From Xestospongia muta (lineage: Eukaryota > Porifera > Demospongiae > Haplosclerida > Petrosiidae), in assembly GCA_963693285.1 (NCBI GenBank), contig OY848918.1:11504796-11568795 (forward strand): a stretch of DNA of 64,000 nt, written 5' to 3'. A program made the translations under genes and the position numbers. Below are positions 43,201 through 52,200 of the stretch, piece after piece. Positions within the stretch are counted from its first letter, which is position 1. Each line of letters begins with the position of its first letter. Under the pieces are notes generated by a model. The model was not told the origin of the DNA, made no database searches, and saw only the letters and a list, made by a program, of their open reading frames with translations.

Positions 43201-46200
43201 TTATTTCCTTCAAGTGGTTCTATAGTTACACCTACACCAACTGTTACTCAAGGTAAATGAGCACTATGAATTAAATTAATAAGTTGTTCACAATGTTACT
43301 TTTAGGATCATGTTTAGCACTTAATCTAAGCTACTCTGGATGTTGTGTAAGGTCCAGGACAAAAATATGTAGCAATAATGGATGCTTTTGTCATCAAAAT
43401 TGTCACAATTTCAAGACTTGTTGTAGTGATATAGCTGATATTGGTTGTCATCCTGCTTCTTCTTCCTATCATAAATTTTTACCTACTACAACTGATACAC
43501 TTGGTAAGACAAAATAAAAAGCTATATAGTTCATATATGTAAGCATGTGTGACAAAACAATCTTATATCCAACAATGTACACTCCCACCAACTCCAATAC
43601 AAAAGTAGTATAAGCTTATAAAATTACTGATGTAGGGAATTCTTATCACACAAAATCTTTCCTATTTTTTTTCCTTTTGTATTATACAACATTTCAAAAT
43701 CCTCTCTTATGACTACTTTTAAGCTGAAATCTTAATAGTGGTAGTGAAATTTTAGTCTAGTCAAATTTAGTTTTATTGTAAAAAAAATGTATAAAGGTTT
43801 CTTTCTAAGAGTTCATGTGTAAAGTAATTTAATATATAGTTACTGATGTGATGATTATGATCAATTTATATCTTACATGATCTCAATTTTATTACTATTT
43901 TTATGTACAAACAGAATCTAAAACGTCACACCTTTTTACAAGTAGTACACCTTTTCCAGCAAGTTTTTTATTTCCTTCAAGTGGTTCTATAGTTACACTT
44001 ACACCAACTGTTACTCAAGGTAAATGAGCACTATGAATTAAATTAATAAGTTGTTCACAATGTTACTTTCAGGATCATGTTTAGCACTTAATCTAAGCTA
44101 CTCTGGATGTTGTGTAAGGTCCAGGACAAAAATATGTAGCAATAATGGATGCTTTTGTCATCAAAATTGTCACAATTTCAAGACTTGTTGTAGTGATATA
44201 GCTGATATTGGTTGTCATCCTGCTTCTTCTTCCTATCATAAATTTTTACCTACTACAACTGATACACTTGGTAAGACAAAATAAAAAGCTATATAGTTCA
44301 TATATGTAAGCATGTGTGGCAAAACAATCTTATATCCAACAATTGCACTCTTACCAACTCCAATACAAAAGTAGTATAAGCTTATAAAATTACTGATGTA
44401 GGGAATTCTTATCACACAAAATCTTTCCTATTTTTTTCCTTTTGTATTATACAACATTTCAAAATCCTCTCTTATGACTACTTTTAAGCTCAAATCTTAA
44501 TAGTAGTAGTGAAATTTTAGTCTAGTCAAATTTAGTTTTATTGTAAAAAATGTATAAAGGTTTCTTTCTAAGAGTTCATGTGTAAAGTAATTTAATATAT
44601 AGTTACTGATGTGATGATTATGATCAATTTATATCTTACATGATCTCAATTTTATTACTATTTTTATGTACAAACAGAATCTAAAACTTTACACCTTTTT
44701 ACAAGCAGTACACCTTTTCCAGCAAGTTTTTTATTTCCTTCAAGTGGTTCTATAGTTACACCTACACCAACTGTTACTCAAGGTAAATGAGCACTATGAA
44801 TTAAATTATTAAGTTGTTCACAATGTTACTTTTAGGATCATGTTTAGCACTTAATCTAAGCTATTCTGGATGTTGTGTAAGGTCCAGGACAAAAATATGT
44901 AGCAATAATGGATGCTTTTGTCATCAAAATTGTCACATTTTCAAGACTTGTTGTAGTGATATAGCTGATATTGGTTGTCATCCTGCTTCTTCTTCCTATC
45001 CTACATTTTTACCTACTACAACTGATACTCTTGGTAAGACAAAATAAAAAGCTATATATTTCATATATGTAAGCATGTGTGACAAAACAATGTTGTATCC
45101 AACAATGTACACTCCCACCAACTCTGAGCAAATTAGTAAGTAACTACTTTATAATGATCAAGGTGTATATTATTACAATAGACTGCATCACATTTCATAC
45201 TTATAAGTAAGTGTCATAGAACAATATATAATAATATAACAATATATAGCAATATGTTCTACAGTGTACATTCCCACAAACTCTAATAACAAAATTATCA
45301 TAAACTTAAATTATTAATATTATTAATTATTGATGTAGGGAATACTTATGGAATAAGATCTATTTCTTAATTGCGTATACCAAGAATTCTTATAATATAG
45401 CTATAGTTTTCCATAGACACTGCTGCTACATATGCAATATTCAAAGATTTAGCTATTATTTCACTATTTAGTGAGTATTTTCCAAAACAATTATTGAATG
45501 ATTATTTAATTATAATCTTGTTTTATTTCCTTTAACATTGCATGTTATCTCAAACTTATTTCACTTGTGTTTGCCTTTAAGATGATCTTAATTGTGGTAA
45601 TCAAATTTTGGTCCAGTCAAAATCTATTTTTATTTTGACATATGAAGAATTCTTCCTAAAAGTTCATGTCTAAAGTAATAGCATATGTAGTTATATATGA
45701 TGTGATACTTGTCATCAGTGTATCAATTATATAATAATAATAATTATTATTAATGGTTTTGCCATTTTTATGTAAACACAGATTCTAAAACTCTATACTC
45801 TTTCACAAGTAGTACAGATATTCCAGCAAGTTTTTCATCTACTTCAACTGATTCTAAAGTTACATCTACACCAACTCTTATTCAAGGTAAATGAATCTTA
45901 CAAATTAAATTAATAAATTGTTTGTATTATGTTTATTTTAGGTTCATGTTTGGCACTTAATCTCAGCTATTCTGGATGTTGTGTAATGTCCCTGTCACAA
46001 ATTTGTAGCAATAATGGATGCTATTGTCATCAAGACTGTCACATTTCAAACAATTGTTGTAGTGATATAGCTGATATTGGTTGTCATCCTGCTTCTTCTT
46101 CATCTCCTACAGTTTTACTTACTCCAACATTTACACTTGGTATGATAAAGAAAAGATCTTGCAATTCATTAGTCACATTTTTCTAGAAAGAACATTAACT

Positions 46201-49200
46201 TTAAACAATAGATAATTTTGTATACTTCTTTAATTCATGTGCATGCACCATTTTATTCAGGATCTGGATTTGGCTCAGGAGTATACCCAGAATCAGGCTT
46301 AGGGTCTGATGTAAATGGTAAGTGACTGCTTTTAATGGAATTATTAAGAAATATTAGTGTATATACCACATTTAATAATTATAAGCATGTGTGTCAAAAC
46401 AAACTTCTGTTTGTCATCAGTGTATCTCATACATTATATATTAATTATCAATTTTATTATCATTTTATGTAGACACAGAATCTAAAACTTCATACACTTT
46501 GACAAATAGTACACATTATGCAGCAAGTTTTTCATCTTCAAGTAGTTATATAGTTACACCTACACCAACTGTTACTCAAGGTAAATACATAGTAGCTTAG
46601 TGTCTGGTCTAATGATAGTAATTACTTTATAAAGGTCAAAGTATATATTATTTACAAATTTTATTGCACCACATTTCATATTTATAAGCATGTATCACAA
46701 ATCAATTTGCAATATCGTACAGTGTAGATTGCACAAAATTCCAATAACAAAATGATAATAAACTTAAATCACTATTAAAATTATTGAGGTAGGGAATACT
46801 TATGAAAAAATCTATTTCTTAATTACACATACCAGACAGTCCTATAATATATCTAAAGTTTTCTACAGACAATGTTGCTACATACACATTTAGTCATTGT
46901 TTCACTGTTTAGTAAGTAAGTTCTTTCAAAACAATTATAGCATGATTTTTCAATTATTATCTTCTTTTACTAATTTTAACATTGTTTGCCATCTCAGATA
47001 TGTCTCTTATTCTTAATTTTAAGAACACATCTTAATTGTGGTAGTCAATTTTAATCTAGTCATAATTTATTTTTATTATGACATATATATATCAAAGATT
47101 CAACAGTTCATGTGTAAATTATTAGCATAAGTGATGCGATGATTGTCATCAGTCTATCTCTTATATGATATATTAATTATTAACTTTATTACCATTTAAT
47201 GTAGATACAGAATCTAAAACTCCATATACTTTGACAAGTAGTACACATCTTCCAGCAAGTTTTTCATCTACTTCAAGTGGTTTGATAGTTACACCTACAC
47301 CAACTGTTACTGAAGGTAAATGAGTAGTAGCTTAGGATCTTGTAAAATTTTATTGCACTATATATCATATTTAAGCATGTGTTGTGAATCAATTTGTGAT
47401 ATCATACAGTGTAGATTTCCACCAAATTTAATAACAAAATTATCATAAACTTAAATCACTATTAAAACTATTGAGGTAGGGAATACTTATGAAATCTATT
47501 TCTTAGTTTAACAATCAACATACCAGGAAGTCCTACAATATAGCTATATGTTTCCATAGACACTGCTGCTACATATGCAATATTCATAGATTTAGTTATT
47601 GTTTTACTGTTTAGTGAGTATTTTCCAAAACAATTATTGATGATTATTCAATTATAATCTTGCTTTATTTCCTTTAACATTGCATGTCATATCAAACTTA
47701 TTTTACCTATGTTTGTTTTTAAGATGATCGTAATTGTGGCAGTCAAATTTTAGTCCAGTCTATTTTTATTTTGACATATGAAGGATTCTTCTAAAAATGT
47801 TCATGTCTAAAGTAGTAGCATATGTAGTTACTAATGTGATACTTGTCGTTAGTGTATCACTTATATAATAATAATTATTATTATTAATGGTATTACCATT
47901 TTTATGTAAACACAGATTCTAAAACTCTATACTCTTTGACAAGTAGAACAAATATTCCAGCATTTTTTTCATCTACTTCAAGTGATTCTATAGTTACACT
48001 TATACCAACTGTTATTCAAGGTAGATGAATCTTATAAATTAAATTAATAAATTGTTTGTGTTATGTTTTTTTCAGGCTCATGTTTGGCACTTAATCTCAG
48101 CTATTCTGGATGTTGTGTAAGATCTCTGTCACAAATTTGTAGCAATAATGGATGCTATTGTCATCAAAATTGTCACATTTCAAACAATTGTTGTAGTGAT
48201 ATAGGTGATATTGGTTGTTATCCTGCTACTCCTTCATTTCCTACTGTTTCACTTACTCCAACATTTACACTTGGTATGATAATGAAAAGCTCTTGAAATT
48301 CATTAGTCACATTTTTCTAGAAAGAACGTTAACTTTAAACAATAGATAATTTTGTATACTTCTTTAATTCATGTGCATGCACCATTTTATGTAGGGTCTG
48401 GATTTGGCTCAGGAGTATACTCAGAATCAGGCTTAGGGTCTAGTGTAAATGGTAAGTGACTGCTTTTAATAAAATTATTAAGAAATATTAGTATACCACA
48501 TTTCATAATTATAAGCATATGTGTCAAAACAAACTTATGTTTGTTATCACTGTATCTCATACATTATATATTAATTATCAATTTTATTATCATTTTATGT
48601 AGACACAGAATCTATAACTCCATACACTTTGACAAGTAGTACACATCATACAGCAAGTTTTTCATTTTCAAGTAGTTCTATAGTTACACCTACACCAACT
48701 GTTACTCAAGGTAAATACGTAGTAGCTTAGTGTCTGGTCTAATGATAGTAATTACTTTATAATGGTCAAAGTATATATTATTTACAAATTTTATTGCACC
48801 ACATTTCATAATTATAAGCATGTTTCACAAATCAATTTGTAATATTGTACAGTGTAGATTTCCACCAATTCCAATAACAAAATTATCATAAACTTAAATC
48901 ACTATTAAAATTACTGAGGTAGGGAATACTTATGGAAAAAATCTATTTCCTAATTGCACATACCAGACAGTCCTACAATATATCTAGAGTTTTCTATAGA
49001 CAATGTTGCTACATACACATTTAGTCATTGTTTCACTGTTTAGTAAGTTCTTTCAAAACAATTATAGCACAATTTTTCAATTGCAATCTTGTTTTATTCA
49101 ATTTAACATTGTGAGTTATCTCATATTATTTCTATTACATGTAATTTTAACAACACATCTTAATTGTAGTAGTCAAATTTTAGTCCAGTCAAAATTTGTT

Positions 49201-52200
49201 TTTATTATGACATATATGAAGGTTTCTTCCTAACAGATCATATGTAAAGTAATAGCATATATAGTTACAAACTGATGTTTGTGATCATTGTTTTCTTACA
49301 TGATAATTATAATAATTATTAATTATATTAACATTTTATGTAAACACAGAATCTAAAACTCCATTTTCTTCAAGTGGTCCTATAGTTACACCTACACCAA
49401 CTATAACTCAAGGTAAATGAGCACTAAAAATTAAATTTGTTCATATTATGTTAATTTTAGGTTCATGTTTGTCACTTAATCTCAGCTATTCTGGATGTTG
49501 TGTAATGTCCCTGTCACAAATTTGTAGCAATAATGGATGCTATTGTCATCAAAACTGTCACATTTCAAACAATTGTTGTAATGATATAGCTGATATTGGT
49601 TGTTATCCTGCTTCTTCTTCCTCTCCTACAGTTTCACTTACTCCAACATTTACACTTGGTATGATAAAGAAAAGCTCTTGCAATTCATTAGTCACATTTT
49701 TCTAAAAAGAACATTAACTTTAAACAATAGATAATTTTGTATATCTCTTTAATTCATGTGCATGCACCATTTTATTCAGGATCTAGATTTGGCTCAGGAG
49801 TATACCCAGAATCAGGCTTAGGGTCTGGCGTAAATGGTAAGTGATTGCTTTTAATGGAATTATTAAGAAATGTTAGTGTACCACATATCATAACCTTCAA
49901 TTATTATTAAAATCACTGGTGTAGGGAATACTTATGAAACAAAATCTATTTCTCAATTGTGCATCAATCCTGTAATATATCTATAGTTTGCCACAGACAC
50001 TGCTGCTAAATATGCAATCTTTGTAGCTCTAGTCATTGTTTCACTTTTTAGTGAATATTTTCCAAACAATTATGGGATGATTTTTTCAATTACTATCTTC
50101 TTTTATTTCTTTTAACATTGTTTGCCATCTCAAATATGTCTGTTATGTTTAATTTTAAGAACACATCTTAATTGTGATTGTCAAATTTATTTATATTATG
50201 ACATATATCAAGGATTTTTTCTACCAGTTCATGTGTAAATTACTAGCTTTTGTGATGTTATGATTATCATCACTGTATCTCCTATATGATATATTAATTA
50301 TCAACTTTTTTACCATTTTTATGTAAATACAGAATCAAAAACTCCATACACTTTGACAAGTAGTACACATTTTCCAGCACGTTTTTCATCTACTTCACAT
50401 GGTTCCATAGTTATACCAACATCAACTGTTACTGAAGGTACGTGACTTATAGCTTAAGGTCTGGTCAAATTTTATTGCACCACATTTCATATTTATAACC
50501 ATGTGTTGTGAATCAATTTGTGATATCCTACAATGTAGATTTCCACCAAATCTAATAACCAAATTATCATAAACTTAAATCACTATTAAACCATTGAGGT
50601 AGGGAATTCTTATGTCCTATAATATAATAGACACTGGTGCTATATATATATGCAATCTTCAAAGATTTAGTTATTGTTTCACTACTTAGTGGGTATTTTC
50701 CAAAACAATTATCGAATGATTCTTCAATTATAATCATTTTTTATTTCCTTTAACATTGTATTTCATCTCACACTCATATTAGTTTTGTTTTCTTTTAAAA
50801 TTACGTCTTAATTGTGGTAGTCAAATTTTAGTCCAGTCAAAATCTATTTTTTTGACATACGAAGGAGTCTTAACAGTTCATGTGTAAAATAGTAGCTTAT
50901 GTAGTCACAAAGTGATGTTTGCGATCAGTGTATTCTCACATTATAATTATAATAATTATTTATGGTATTGCCATTTTTATGTAAACACAGATTCTAAAAC
51001 TCTATACTTTTTGACAAGTAGTACAGATATTCCAGCAAGTTTTTTATCTACTTCAAGTGATTCTATAGTTACACCTACACCAACTCTTATTCAAGGTAAA
51101 TGAATCTTACAAATTAAATTAATAAATTGTTTGTATTATGTTTATTTTAGGTTCATGTTTGGCACTTAATCTCAGCTATTCTGGATGTTGTGTAAGATCT
51201 CTGTCACAAATTTGTAGCAATAATGGATGCTATTGTCATCAAAACTGTCACATTTCAAACAATTGTTGTAACGATATAGGTGATATTGGTTGTCATCCTG
51301 CTTCTTATTCCTCTCCTATAGTTTCACCTACACCAACATTTACACTTGGTATGATAATGAAAACCTCTTGCAATTCATTAGTCACATTTTTCTAGAAAGA
51401 ACATTAACTTTAAATAATAGATAATTTTGTAGACTTCTTTAATTCATGTGCATGCACCATTTTATTCAGGATCTGGATTTGGCTCAGGAGTATACCCAGA
51501 ATCAGGCTTAGGATCTGGCATAAATGGTAAGTGACTGCTTTTAATGGAATTATTAAGAAATGTTAGTGTACCACGTTTCACAATTATAAGCATGTGTGTC
51601 AAAACAATCTAGCAATGTACATTCACACAAGCTCCAACATCAAAGTTAACACAAACTTCAATCATTATTAAAGTCACTTTTGTAGGGAATACTAATGAAA
51701 CAAAATCTATTTTCTAATTGTGCATCCCAGGCAATCCTGTAATATACCTATAGTTTGCCACAGACACTGCTGTTAAATATGCAATCTTTGTAGCTCTAGT
51801 CTTTGCTTCACTGTTTAGTGAGTATTTTCCAAACAATTATGGGATGATTTTTCAATTATTATCTTCTTTTATTTCTTTTAACATTGTTTGCCATCTTAAA
51901 TATGTCTGTTATGTTTAATTTTAAGAATACATATTTATTGTGGTAGTCAATTTCAACCCAGTCAAAATTTATTTTTATTATGACATATATATATCAAAGA
52001 TTCTTTCTAACAGTTCATGTGTAAACTAGTAGCATATGTAGTTACTGATATGATGTTTGTGATCACTGTATCTTTTATATGATACATTATCTATCAACTT
52101 TATTACCATTTACGTAAACATAGAATCTAAAACTCCACACACTTTGACAAGTAGTACACATCTTCCAGCACGTTTTTCATCTACTTCACACTGTTCTATA

